Shown piece by piece: positions 26,743 through 36,437 of a stretch of 64,000 nucleotides of DNA; within the stretch, counting starts at the first letter, position 1, and every line of letters begins with the position of its first letter. The stretch lies in the NCBI RefSeq assembly GCF_001543175.1, contig NZ_CP014161.1:558001-622000 (forward strand), written 5' to 3'. The position numbers and the translations under genes are program-made. A model generated the notes under the pieces. That model was given only the letters and a program-made list of their open reading frames with translations, did no database searches and was not told where the DNA came from. The stretch comes from Aerococcus urinae. GTDB lineage: Bacteria > Bacillota > Bacilli > Lactobacillales > Aerococcaceae.

Positions 26743-26757
26743 TTAGAATAATTATAA
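26743..26757 (-). promoter_or_regulatory. PerR-box-like operator upstream of dps
   Basis: TTAGAATAATTATAA differs from the PerR consensus TTATAATNATTATAA at one position only (G for T at position 4). It lies in the dps promoter region. PerR control is inferred from the match and from the gene type; no perR gene is in the window. Confidence 0.65.
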
Positions 26758-26835
26758 AATTAATGTTTTTGAAAGTAAAGCAAGAGCCTTGTAGGACGAT
26801 TTAACTTTGCTATCGATAAAAACGATCAAGTGTAA

Positions 26836-26841
26836 TATAAT
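26836..26841 (+). promoter_or_regulatory. Possible -10 box of metNIQ
   Basis: A perfect TATAAT lies about 75 bases before metN, but no good -35 or TG extension is present. No T-box or SAM riboswitch is recognisable in the 170 bases before metN. Confidence 0.35.
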
Positions 26842-26914
26842 AGAAGCCATGCTGAAAAGGCAAAAAAATGTTAGAATAATGTTTATGAAAGTGATAGAAA
26901 GGTAGGCGGTCGTT

Positions 26915-27970
26915 TTGATTGAATTAAAAAATGTATCCGTTACTTTTGAGAGTGATGATAAAGCCGTTCATGCCGTTAAGGATGTGTCCTTATCCATCCA
27001 ATCAGGAGAAATTTTTGGTGTGATTGGCTACTCTGGCGCTGGAAAAAGTACCTTAGTCAGAACCATTAATTGCCTGCAAAGACCAAGTAGTGGACAGGTT
27101 TTTGTTAATGATCAAGAAATTACAGCGCTATCTGAAAAAGATCTACGTCTAGCCCGTAAAAAAATTGGAATGATTTTCCAACATTTTAACTTAATGAAAT
27201 CCCGGACAGTTGCCGAAAATGTTGCCTATCCCTTAAAGGGGTCCGGCTTATCTAAAGAAGAAAGTCAAAAGAGAGTCCAACACTTACTGGACCTGGTAGG
27301 CTTGGGTAACCGGGGCGATTCTTATCCTAGTCAATTATCCGGCGGTCAAAAGCAAAGGGTCGCTATTGCGCGGGCCTTGGCCAATGACCCCCATGTCCTT
27401 CTCTGTGATGAAGCTACCAGTGCCTTAGACCCTAAGACAACTAGCCAAATCTTAGACTTGCTCAAGCAGGTTAACCGCGAATTGGGAATTACCATTGTCA
27501 TTATTACCCATGAAATGGCTGTTATCAAACAAATCTGTGACCGGGTAGCGGTTATGGAAGCTGGCTCTGTGGTTGAACAAGACAGTATTTTAAATATCTT
27601 CTCAAACCCGCATGAAGAATTAACCCAAGACTTCATTAGTTCAGCTAGTCCGACTGAAAAAGGTATTGAAACTATCCTGGACAATCCTGATCTATTAAAT
27701 ATTGAGCCGGGTGACCGCCTCTTACGGATTGACTTTACCGGAGCTTCTACTGGGGAGCCTTTGATTGCCTCCTTGACTAAGAAGTATGATTTATTAGCTA
27801 ATATCCTTTATGCCAATATTGAAATTCTTCAAGGAACGCCGGTGGGGACGCTTCTGATTTCCTTAAATGGAGAACCTAGCCGAGTCCAAGAAGCCATTGA
27901 CTTTGTCCATAGCAGTGGGTCTCATACTAAGGAGTATACATTCGATCATATAGAGAAGGGGGATAAATAA
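26915..27970 (+). CDS. metN: Methionine ABC transporter, ATP-binding protein
   Basis: Powers uptake of methionine with MetI and MetQ. The 351-residue protein has Walker A GYSGAGKST (about residues 38-46), signature LSGGQKQR, and Walker B VLLCDEATSALD. A C-terminal NIL/ACT-type domain (about residues 265-345, FTGASTGEPLIASL) is characteristic of MetN and allows feedback inhibition by methionine in E. coli. The start is TTG at 26915 behind GAAAGGTAGG. metI follows after two bases. Confidence 0.94.
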   Translation: MIELKNVSVTFESDDKAVHAVKDVSLSIQSGEIFGVIGYSGAGKSTLVRTINCLQRPSSGQVFVNDQEITALSEKDLRLARKKIGMIFQHFNLMKSRTVAENVAYPLKGSGLSKEESQKRVQHLLDLVGLGNRGDSYPSQLSGGQKQRVAIARALANDPHVLLCDEATSALDPKTTSQILDLLKQVNRELGITIVIITHEMAVIKQICDRVAVMEAGSVVEQDSILNIFSNPHEELTQDFISSASPTEKGIETILDNPDLLNIEPGDRLLRIDFTGASTGEPLIASLTKKYDLLANILYANIEILQGTPVGTLLISLNGEPSRVQEAIDFVHSSGSHTKEYTFDHIEKGDK

Positions 27971-27972
27971 GC

Positions 27973-28650
27973 ATGGAATTCTTAGAAAAAATCATGCCAA
28001 ATGTGGTGGCTATTTCCGACCAATTCGTTGAAGCCACTTGGGAAACCTTATTTATGACGGTTATTACCTGCCTCTTTGCCTTTGCTATTGGTTTAGTGGT
28101 CGGCGTCTTCCTAGTTCTCTATATGCCAGGAGGTCTTAAAGAAAATAAGGCAGTTTATAATGTCTTAGATAAGGTTGTTAACATCGGTCGGTCGATTCCC
28201 TTCGTTATTTTAATAGCGCTTTTAGGGGGCTTTACCCGCCTAATTATGGGGACAGCCATCGGGACAGCAGGAGCTCTAGTTCCCTTAATTGTTGGAACGA
28301 TTCCTTTCTATGCCCGCCAAGTCCAAAACGCCTTATTAGAAATTGATCCTGGTGTCATCGAAGCAGCCCTAGCCATGGGATCTACCACAACTGAAATTGT
28401 TAGCCGGGTTTACTTGAAAGAAGCTATCCCAGGTTTGATTCGGGTATCTGCCCTAACCGTCATTAACGTGATTGGTTTAACCGCTATGGCAGGTGTCGTT
28501 GGTGGCGGTGGTCTTGGGGACTTAGCCATTAACCGTGGTTACCAACGCTACCAAAATGATGTAATCCTAGTTGCTACCTTATTGATTTTAATTATGGTCT
28601 TCATCAGTCAAGCTGTTGCTGACCGTTTAGTAAAACATTTCGAACATTAA
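27973..28650 (+). CDS. metI: Methionine ABC transporter, permease
   Basis: A 225-residue inner-membrane permease with five to six helices. The MetI hallmark SIPFVILIALL and the cytoplasmic coupling motif EAALAMGSTTTEIVSRVYLKEA are present. It begins two bases after the metN stop and is followed 26 bases later by metQ. Confidence 0.95.
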   Translation: MEFLEKIMPNVVAISDQFVEATWETLFMTVITCLFAFAIGLVVGVFLVLYMPGGLKENKAVYNVLDKVVNIGRSIPFVILIALLGGFTRLIMGTAIGTAGALVPLIVGTIPFYARQVQNALLEIDPGVIEAALAMGSTTTEIVSRVYLKEAIPGLIRVSALTVINVIGLTAMAGVVGGGGLGDLAINRGYQRYQNDVILVATLLILIMVFISQAVADRLVKHFEH

Positions 28651-28676
28651 ACGAATTATAAAAGGGGAGAATTTTT

Positions 28677-29552
28677 ATGAAGAAATGGAATGTTGTTTTA
28701 GCCTCAGCCTTATCCTTATTATTACTAGGAGGCTGTTCAAAAGAAGCCAAAGCGCCAGAAGAGGGCGGTACTGTCACTGTTGGGGTTGCTGGTGAAAATG
28801 AAGAAAAAATTTGGACCGAAGTCTCTGAAAAATTGAAAGATGAAAATATTGACTTAAAAGTTCAACTATTCTCTGATTATGTGCAACCTAACCGTGCCGT
28901 TCAAGAAGGCGAAATTGACATGAATGCTATGCAACATGTGGCTTATTTATTGGACTATAATAAGAACAATAATGCTGACTTAGTGCCGATTGGTTATACT
29001 TATATTTCAGCCATGGTGGTCTACTCCGATACGGTTAAAGACCTCAAAGACCTTCCTCAAAATGCTAAAGTAGCTATCCCTAATGACGCTACTAATGGGG
29101 GCCGGGCCTTACTCTTATTAGAACAAGCTGGTGTCTTAGAAATTGACGATAATGCAGGGATTACTCCTACTGTTAATGATATTACCTCGAATCCTAAAAA
29201 TATTGAGCTGGTTGAAATGGATGCTGCCCAAGTGCCACGTGCCTTGAAAGACTCTGACGCTATTGTTGCTAATACCAACTACGCGGTTTCAGCAGGTTTT
29301 GATCCTAATGATGGTATTTTCTCTGATACCGATGACCTTGATAATTTAGGAACTCAATATAAGAATATTATTGCAGTGAAATCTGAAAATAAAGACAATG
29401 AAGTTTATAAGAAGATTGTGAAAGCCTACCAAAGTGAAGACGTTGAGAAGAAAATTAAAGAAATCTCTGGTAACGCTGACCAAAAAGCCTGGACCGACAA
29501 TGATCAACCAGAAGAAGACTTCCATAAACTTCAAGAAGAAGGGCAAAAATAG
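28677..29552 (+). CDS. metQ: Methionine-binding lipoprotein
   Basis: Surface lipoprotein that captures methionine for MetNI. The 291-residue precursor has a lipoprotein signal (LLLLGGCSKE, acylated Cys at about residue 20) and the NlpA/MetQ body: VGVAGENEEKIW, the FSDYVQPNRAVQEGEIDMNA ligand region and NTNYAVSAGFDP. Specificity for methionine is inferred from family and the MetN NIL domain. A strong terminator closes the operon. Confidence 0.93.
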   Translation: MKKWNVVLASALSLLLLGGCSKEAKAPEEGGTVTVGVAGENEEKIWTEVSEKLKDENIDLKVQLFSDYVQPNRAVQEGEIDMNAMQHVAYLLDYNKNNNADLVPIGYTYISAMVVYSDTVKDLKDLPQNAKVAIPNDATNGGRALLLLEQAGVLEIDDNAGITPTVNDITSNPKNIELVEMDAAQVPRALKDSDAIVANTNYAVSAGFDPNDGIFSDTDDLDNLGTQYKNIIAVKSENKDNEVYKKIVKAYQSEDVEKKIKEISGNADQKAWTDNDQPEEDFHKLQEEGQK

Positions 29553-29585
29553 TCCTAACTTCTTAATGATTACCTACTAAGCATT

Positions 29586-29642
29586 AAAAGCTTCTATCCA
29601 CATGAGACTTTAGAAATATCTGTGGATGGAAGCTTTTTTTAT
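29586..29642 (+). terminator. Terminator after metNIQ
   Basis: AAAAGCTTCTATCCACA pairs with TGTGGATGGAAGCTTTTTTT (one mismatch) across a loop of about 18 bases. Confidence 0.9.
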
Positions 29643-29724
29643 TTTGAGCTAAAGAATTTTCATTACTCATGCTAATGGACTTTATGGTAAAGTGGTAATG
29701 AACTTTTTACCGGGAGGAATTAGG

Positions 29725-30249
29725 ATGGAAAAAATGCGAATTCGCTTAGCTCAGAGTGAAGATTTACCAGCTATCCAGGCGATTATTAAGGCGGGGGCGG
29801 CCTATTTACGCCAACAAAATATTGATCAATGGCAGGATCCAACCGTCTACCAAGCGGACAGCTTATTAAAAGATATTGAAGGAAAAAACGCGTATTTAGG
29901 CTTAATCGAAGAGGATGTGGCCGGATTTTTTATTGCCCGGCCTATAGACAGGGATTATGACAACTATTCAATTTGGCAGGGCCAGGGAGACTACCTAGCT
30001 TTTCATCGGGTGGCCTTGGCGACTAAGTACCGCGGTCAGGGGCTTAGTTGGGCCTTATTTCAAGCCTTTGAAGACCTAGCCTATCACTTAAAGATTAATG
30101 ACTTAAGAATAGATACCCATCCCGATAACCTTGGCATGCAGAAGATTATCTTAAAAGCCGGTTATCAGTACTTAGGAGAGATTGAATTAGCGGGTAGTGG
30201 CAGACGCTATGCCTACGAAAAAATTATTCCAATAAAAAAATCCAGCTGA
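29725..30249 (+). CDS. GNAT family N-acetyltransferase
   Basis: A 174-residue acetyl-CoA-dependent acetyltransferase. The fold runs from MRIRLAQSEDLPAIQ to the acetyl-CoA loop VALATKYRGQGLSWALFQ (about residues 92-109), with NLGMQKIILKAGYQYLGE at the C-terminal end. The start at 29725 (MEKMRIRL) follows GGGAGGA; a longer frame from 29692 places the ribosome site inside the gene and is rejected. Substrate unknown. It converges on mecA and shares a terminator with it. Confidence 0.88.
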   Translation: MEKMRIRLAQSEDLPAIQAIIKAGAAYLRQQNIDQWQDPTVYQADSLLKDIEGKNAYLGLIEEDVAGFFIARPIDRDYDNYSIWQGQGDYLAFHRVALATKYRGQGLSWALFQAFEDLAYHLKINDLRIDTHPDNLGMQKIILKAGYQYLGEIELAGSGRRYAYEKIIPIKKSS

Positions 30250-30266
30250 TGAGCTGGATTTTTTTA
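30235..30266. terminator. Bidirectional terminator between the acetyltransferase and mecA
   Basis: TCCAGC at 30241-30246 pairs with GCTGGA at 30253-30258. A-rich and T-rich flanks allow termination on both strands. Confidence 0.85.
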
Positions 30267-30911
30267 TTGGAATAATTGAGCGACCTGGTTAATTGATTCT
30301 GGATGAATTAATAATTGGCCATGCTCGCGGAGTAGGGCAGGAGCAAAGGGACTCAGCTGACCAAACTCTAAGGCATAGCTAGTCAGATCTGCTTGTCTAG
30401 CCTGGGTTAGGTCTTCTTTTTCAAATCTTATAATCACTTGAAAAAGCTCTTGGTAGACATAGACTTCTAGGCTGGCCTCATCCACTTGGTAGGATTTCAG
30501 AAAAGTCAGAACTTGGTCCCAGGACTTAAAGGCTAAAGCAAGTTCAGGCCGACCTCCCTTTGTGTCTGCTTCACTAGGGTTTGTAGAGGAGTTTTCCTCC
30601 TCGGGACTCATATTTTGTGTAATATTTTCAAGTAGATTTTCCAAGCCATCCTTGTCCATATATTGGCCATCTGCTGTGGCTTTACTAATATAGAGGTCGA
30701 TACCGCCATTTTTAGGAAGGACTTGAAAAGTTAAAGCTTCTGAATCTTGAAAGCGCTTTGAAACATCTGCTTCTTCTAAGATACTCATAAAGAAGTTTTC
30801 AACTTGGCTTTGATCTTTCATGAGGTCTAAGAGGGTAATTCCGCGCGATTCGAGATCATCTTTGGCAATGAATACGCGCATGGTATTATCATTAAGATAC
30901 TCCATTTCCAT
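30264..30911 (-). CDS. mecA: Adaptor protein MecA
   Basis: Adaptor that hands substrates such as ComK or ComX-type regulators to ClpC-ClpP. The 215-residue protein has the conserved N-terminal substrate-binding domain (MEMEYLNDNTMRVFIAKDDL) and the C-terminal Clp-binding domain (about residues 120-215, ALAFKSWDQVLTFLKSY), joined by an acidic linker. The ATG at 30911 follows GGAGGTGA with 6-base spacing; a GTG one codon earlier is less likely. It is a neighbour of spx, and both act in Clp proteolysis control. Confidence 0.93.
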   Translation of the reverse strand: MEMEYLNDNTMRVFIAKDDLESRGITLLDLMKDQSQVENFFMSILEEADVSKRFQDSEALTFQVLPKNGGIDLYISKATADGQYMDKDGLENLLENITQNMSPEEENSSTNPSEADTKGGRPELALAFKSWDQVLTFLKSYQVDEASLEVYVYQELFQVIIRFEKEDLTQARQADLTSYALEFGQLSPFAPALLREHGQLLIHPESINQVAQLFQ

Positions 30912-31000
30912 CACAAATCACCTCCGAATATTTAGTGATTATCTTTTCTTTAAGCATATTTTGTTTCAACGATTATTTTACCATAAATCAGCTAAAATGA

Positions 31001-31050
31001 AAAAAGGCATCTTCACCCTCCATTCAAAAAGCTAGAGGATGAACATGCCA
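31001..31050 (-). terminator. Terminator of spx
   Basis: On the minus strand, GGCATGTTCATCCTC pairs with GAGGGTGAAGATGCC (few mismatches) and is followed by TTTTTTC. The arms occupy 31035-31049 and 31006-31020. Confidence 0.85.
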
Positions 31051-31072
31051 TCGATTTAAAAAGTAAGGGATC

Positions 31073-31468
31073 TTATCCCATTTTTCTTAAAGCTTCGTGA
31101 AGTTCGATCGTTCTTACTTCTCTTGGCAAGAAGCGACGAATTTCATCTTCATTATAGCCTACTTGCAGACGTTTTTCGTCCATGATGATTGGGCGACGCA
31201 ATAGTCCTGGGTTTTCTTGGATAAGATCGAATAATTCATTTAAACTGATTTCATTTAAATCAATATGTAATTCTTGAAAGGCTTTTGAACGCGTAGAAAT
31301 AATCTCTTCAGTACCATCTTCTGTCATTCTTAAGATTTCTTTAATCTCATCGCGGCTTAGAGGTTCTTGGAATATATTACGTTCCACATAGGCAATGTTG
31401 TGTTCTTCTAGCCAAGCCCGAGCTTTTCGGCAAGAAGTACAACTAGGGGAAGTATATAATTTAACCAT
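31073..31468 (-). CDS. spx: Transcriptional regulator Spx
   Basis: ArsC-like regulator that binds the RNA polymerase alpha subunit and switches on thiol-stress genes. With the start at 31468 ([10 protein letters not shown]) the redox pair falls exactly at Cys10 and Cys13, and Gly52 and Arg60, needed for polymerase contact in B. subtilis, are also in register. The [20 protein letters not shown] segment is family typical; total 131 residues. AAAGGAGA precedes the ATG; the 14-codon upstream extension is rejected. Its adaptor SpxH is encoded 2.5 kb away. Confidence 0.97.
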   Translation of the reverse strand: MVKLYTSPSCTSCRKARAWLEEHNIAYVERNIFQEPLSRDEIKEILRMTEDGTEEIISTRSKAFQELHIDLNEISLNELFDLIQENPGLLRRPIIMDEKRLQVGYNEDEIRRFLPREVRTIELHEALRKMG

Positions 31469-32828
<1,360 letters not shown>

Positions 32829-32901
32829 AAAGAATTGATCATGCATTAATCAGCTAATTTTAACCCTGATTACGGATATATTCCTATGAGGGGGAATAAT
32901 C

Positions 32902-33948
32902 ATGTATTATGCAAAATTAGCTAATGGCCAGTTGATTAGTTCTTATGAGGTCGATGACCGCATTCAAAGAAAACTATTAGCCCTTAACCAGCAGAGCTTC
33001 TACTGCCCAAATTGCGGGCAAGAATTAGTTTATCGTTGTCATTCAAGGAAGAAGCCACATTTTGCCCACCAAAATAATCAATTAAGTCTCAAATATTGGC
33101 GCCGGGAATCCCACTGGCACTTGAATAATAAAGAGCAGATCAGGCAAATCTTAGTAGCTAAGGGCTATCAGGCCCATGTAGAAGTAGCTAGTTACACGCC
33201 TGACCATCGTTCAGATATCCTCTTTCAAGCAGGAGATGTGGTGGTAAGTATTGAACTTCAGGCTAGCCTACTGACCAAAGAAGCTGTCATCAGTCGCGAG
33301 CAGGATTATCACCGAGCAAAAGTGCAGGTTTTGTGGCTACTCAATCCTAAACAAAGAGACTTACGCTTGACGTCTAACAATTTAAATCGCTTAGCCCCGT
33401 TTTTTCAGTATTTGCCCTGCTTTGGCACTTATTTGCCTTATTGGGTGGAGGAGACACGCTTAGTTGAAATTCAAAGTTTTAACGATTATGGTCATCTCTT
33501 ATGCCGTTATCACTTAAGTATTGATGATTATCTCTATTTATTTTCTTACCCCAGGCAAGTTGGCTTACTTAATCAAGAGGGGACTAGCGGACCCGGGATT
33601 AGTCAGTTGTTAAAAGTAAGGGAGACCCGGTCTTTAAGGCACAAAATTCGTCAACGACCGCTTAAGGCCGAGAAAAAGCTCCTAGAGCAGCTCTATTTTC
33701 GAAAATTGTCCTTAGACGACTTACCGGATACTTGTTTTTTCTTTAGGGGAGAGTCTATCTATATCAAAGAAAAACTCTGGTTATTAGCTGCCTATGTTTT
33801 CCTACTTAAAGAAGAAAATTTACTTGATTCAGAGATCTATACTTTTTTACTGAATTACCTTAATCCGCGTCCCTTTAGGCCCCAATTGAGCTTTGCTTAT
33901 GAGAACTGGTTATGGCAGGTCAGTCAAGCCATGGTAAAATTGCTATAA
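32902..33948 (+). CDS. coiA: Competence protein CoiA
   Basis: CoiA-family protein needed for natural transformation in streptococci, with a nuclease-like core. The 348-residue protein has a zinc-binding N terminus (SFYCPNCGQELVYRC, KPHFAHQNN) and the restriction-enzyme-like segment with Asp and Glu-x-Gln (HRSDILFQAGDVVVSIELQA, about residues 104-123). Other late competence genes are not in this window, so transformability cannot be judged. A bidirectional terminator separates it from spxH. Confidence 0.9.
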   Translation: MYYAKLANGQLISSYEVDDRIQRKLLALNQQSFYCPNCGQELVYRCHSRKKPHFAHQNNQLSLKYWRRESHWHLNNKEQIRQILVAKGYQAHVEVASYTPDHRSDILFQAGDVVVSIELQASLLTKEAVISREQDYHRAKVQVLWLLNPKQRDLRLTSNNLNRLAPFFQYLPCFGTYLPYWVEETRLVEIQSFNDYGHLLCRYHLSIDDYLYLFSYPRQVGLLNQEGTSGPGISQLLKVRETRSLRHKIRQRPLKAEKKLLEQLYFRKLSLDDLPDTCFFFRGESIYIKEKLWLLAAYVFLLKEENLLDSEIYTFLLNYLNPRPFRPQLSFAYENWLWQVSQAMVKLL

Positions 33949-33980
33949 AAAAGCGATCCGTTTTTGCGGATCGCTTTTTA
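33947..33980. terminator. Bidirectional terminator between coiA and spxH
   Basis: AAAAAGCGATCCG pairs with CGGATCGCTTTTT across a TTTTTG loop, a perfect stem usable on both strands. Confidence 0.92.
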
Positions 33981-34006
33981 TATGGAAAAAGGTTGCCAAA
34001 TTGACT

Positions 34007-34744
34007 TCAATGGCGGATTAATTTGAGACTGTCCTTATCTAAGGAGCGGTATTGTGATTTTTTCTTTGACTGGCTCTTGTTTTCTCTCTCTAAATGAGCA
34101 GGCTCGCTAATTTTTTTTTCTGCTTGGGGCAACATTTGAGTGGTCAATTCTTCCAGATCTTGGGCTGTGAAGGCATCTTCGATTCTAAGACCGTATTGGT
34201 AGTTTAAGTTATCAAAGATAACTAAAGAAGGGTAGTTCACAATTTCCATTTGATGGGCCAATTGTAAATCCTCTAGAACATCTTCACGGGTTTGCTTAGA
34301 ATAGAGATCTTCCATCCACATATCAAAGTCAAGGCCAATCTTTTTAGCATATTTCTCCATACGCTTTAAGCTGTAGGATTTCTTTTGACAGCCAAAGACT
34401 TCTTGCATGGTCATTAGGAAAGTGCGTCCTCGCTTCTTACCTTGGCAGAGAGCGGCCTTGTATCCCAAAGACACCTTATACATGCATTGGTAAAGTTCAT
34501 TTCTCTCTTCTAAGCTTTGCTTGTTTTTGGCTAAATTCTTGAAATAGTTCCAAAAGAAGTGGTGGTCCACACAGGAGACGAGGCGGAAGTAGATTTTTTT
34601 ATCACTGTTGGCAACAAAACGCAATAACTCTTCTTCCAACTCTAGACAAAACGGGTCAATTGGATTAACAAATAAAAAGATTTCAAAGATATGATTATTA
34701 TGATGTTTATTTGCCATGCTATGACAATTATAGTCCGATTTCAT
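34007..34744 (-). CDS. spxH: ClpXP adaptor SpxH (YjbH), thioredoxin-like
   Basis: SpxH binds Spx and delivers it to ClpXP for destruction. The 245-residue protein has the DsbA-like fold with FLFVNPIDPFCLELEEELL at about residues 25-43. B. subtilis YjbH has CPEC after IDPL; here only the first Cys remains and the second is Leu (CLEL), so redox chemistry at this site is unlikely. The C terminus is basic and Ser/Lys rich. Start at 34744 (MKSDYN) behind GGGGGAGA. It forms a minus-strand pair with the CYTH gene, as in the B. subtilis yjbH region. Confidence 0.88.
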   Translation of the reverse strand: MKSDYNCHSMANKHHNNHIFEIFLFVNPIDPFCLELEEELLRFVANSDKKIYFRLVSCVDHHFFWNYFKNLAKNKQSLEERNELYQCMYKVSLGYKAALCQGKKRGRTFLMTMQEVFGCQKKSYSLKRMEKYAKKIGLDFDMWMEDLYSKQTREDVLEDLQLAHQMEIVNYPSLVIFDNLNYQYGLRIEDAFTAQDLEELTTQMLPQAEKKISEPAHLERENKSQSKKKSQYRSLDKDSLKLIRH

Positions 34745-34783
34745 TGTATTCTCCCCCAATTAATGATGATCAAACTGTATAAA

Positions 34784-35380
34784 TTATTCGAATGGATATA
34801 ATGGTTTATCTAATTGCATCCGGGCAATTTTTGGCTTGGAAGGTCGACGAGTAATATGATAGCTAGATAAAAATTCATTAAAATAACGCTTTGGATCGTC
34901 TTCTCCAGGCTCAACTTCTAATTCTAATTCATAATCATTGTAAGTGTAAAAAGAGCAAGCGTCTAATACAAGCTTTTGCTTTTTCCAATTTTTTTCCAAG
35001 CGAGTGGTTTTAAATTGACCAATGGGTCGTAATTCGCTAGCGTCTAAACCAATTTCTTGGAATAAGGCGCTTAAGTGTGTTCCAGGCTGAAATTGCCCTG
35101 TCTCCATCATCGCTTGTGCACTTTCACGGCTGACCTTATCAGTGACTTCCAAGGATTTGGCGCTAGTCAGTGACTGCTTATAGGTGAGATGGGCATAAGT
35201 ATCACTTAGCCGAATCCTTAAGGCACTGTGGTTTGCTTTCAAACGAAGAGACTCGGTATCAAAGTACATATTATGTTGGTGCTTGGCTTCATTTAAATGA
35301 AGATCAAATAAAGATAAGAGCTTTTGATATTCTTCTGGACTAAGAATATTTTTATATTCTGTTTCAATGCCCTTGTGCAT
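34784..35380 (-). CDS. CYTH domain protein (YjbK-like)
   Basis: A 198-residue CYTH domain, a tunnel fold that binds triphosphates with paired acidic and basic residues. It starts with the family ExExK motif in GIETEYKNIL. Further charged strands include LRLKANHSALRIR, LEVTDKVSR, and YELELEVEPGEDDP. Members hydrolyse inorganic or organic triphosphates; the substrate here is unknown. The start at 35380 (MHKGIETEY) follows AGGAGAG. The usual neighbour, the small alarmone synthetase gene yjbM, is missing between this gene and nadK. Confidence 0.88.
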   Translation of the reverse strand: MHKGIETEYKNILSPEEYQKLLSLFDLHLNEAKHQHNMYFDTESLRLKANHSALRIRLSDTYAHLTYKQSLTSAKSLEVTDKVSRESAQAMMETGQFQPGTHLSALFQEIGLDASELRPIGQFKTTRLEKNWKKQKLVLDACSFYTYNDYELELEVEPGEDDPKRYFNEFLSSYHITRRPSKPKIARMQLDKPLYPFE

Positions 35381-35608
35381 AAATTCACTCTCCTCTTTTC
35401 TCCAAGTATTATAACAAGCATTCAAGGCCTTGCCAAAAAACTTGCCTTTAAAGTCAGTAATCGCTGCCTAAAGCAAGAAAAATATGTTTTAATAGTAGGG
35501 TAAGGATTATAGTTAAGTTAATATAATTACTTAATAAAATAGGCCAAAAGAATTATTTTTTCAAGTTAAAATTTTATCATAATATGGATGTAAAAGGAGA
35601 ATCAACCA

Positions 35609-36427
35609 ATGCGTATCGCAATAGTAAGTAACGACAATGAATCATCTAAGGATGTCCAAGCGAGGCTGCTTTCTGCGTGTAAACAGGCTGATTTCAGCAT
35701 TGACCAAGACCATCCAGATATTGTGGTATCCATTGGTGGGGACGGCACCTTATTGGAAGCCTTCCACCACTATGAAAAACAGCTCGACCATGTCCGTTTT
35801 GTCGGCGTTCATACTGGGCACTTAGGTTTTTATACCGACTGGACAGTTGATGAATTGGACCAGTTTATTGATTTTCTCCTCAATGATTCGGGTGAGAGTG
35901 TCTCTTACCCGCTCTTAGAAGTAGCTTTAGAAAAGGTGGATGGCGAAAAAAATCACCTGATTGCGCTTAACGAAGCGACCTTGCGCCGTTTTGAAGGGAC
36001 GATGACTGGGGAAGTCTTTATAAAGGAAGAAAAGTTTGAACTCTTTAAAGGGGACGGCTTATGTGTATCGACACCGACTGGGTCAACAGGTTTGAACAAG
36101 TCTCTAGGAGGCGCGGTGGTTCATCCCCGCTTGGATACCCTGCAAGTCACAGAGATTGCTTCTTTAAATAACCGGGTCTACCGCACCATCTCTAGTCCTA
36201 TCCTGATTGCTGGAGATGAGTGGATCCGGGTAAAATTGGATGATGAATTTTTAGCAGGAGTCTTTATGACCCTGGATCACTTATCTTTTTCCCTAAAAGG
36301 AGTGAAAAATATAGAGTTCCGAATTGCTAAATCACGGGTTCACTTTGCCAGGTACCGTCATATGCATTTCTGGGACCGGGTGGAAAATGCCTTTATTGGC
36401 CTAGGCGACCGCGATAAGAAAGGATAA
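35609..36427 (+). CDS. nadK: NAD kinase
   Basis: Phosphorylates NAD to NADP. The 272-residue protein has the hallmark GGDGTLLEAFH (about residues 44-54), the NAD-binding NEATLRRFEG and the CVSTPTGSTGLNKSLGGAVV loop. Length is normal for Gram-positive NadK. AAAGGAGA precedes the ATG. It begins a plus-strand run nadK, pseudouridine synthase, mgtE with very short gaps, and is divergent from the CYTH-spxH pair, as in Bacillus. Confidence 0.96.
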   Translation: MRIAIVSNDNESSKDVQARLLSACKQADFSIDQDHPDIVVSIGGDGTLLEAFHHYEKQLDHVRFVGVHTGHLGFYTDWTVDELDQFIDFLLNDSGESVSYPLLEVALEKVDGEKNHLIALNEATLRRFEGTMTGEVFIKEEKFELFKGDGLCVSTPTGSTGLNKSLGGAVVHPRLDTLQVTEIASLNNRVYRTISSPILIAGDEWIRVKLDDEFLAGVFMTLDHLSFSLKGVKNIEFRIAKSRVHFARYRHMHFWDRVENAFIGLGDRDKKG

Positions 36428-36437
36428 TTGACGACTT

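Noticed and set aside
26706-26914. SAM riboswitch or T-box before metNIQ
   Set aside because: No T-box sequence, no SAM-aptamer motif and no attenuator hairpin are present in this short gap.
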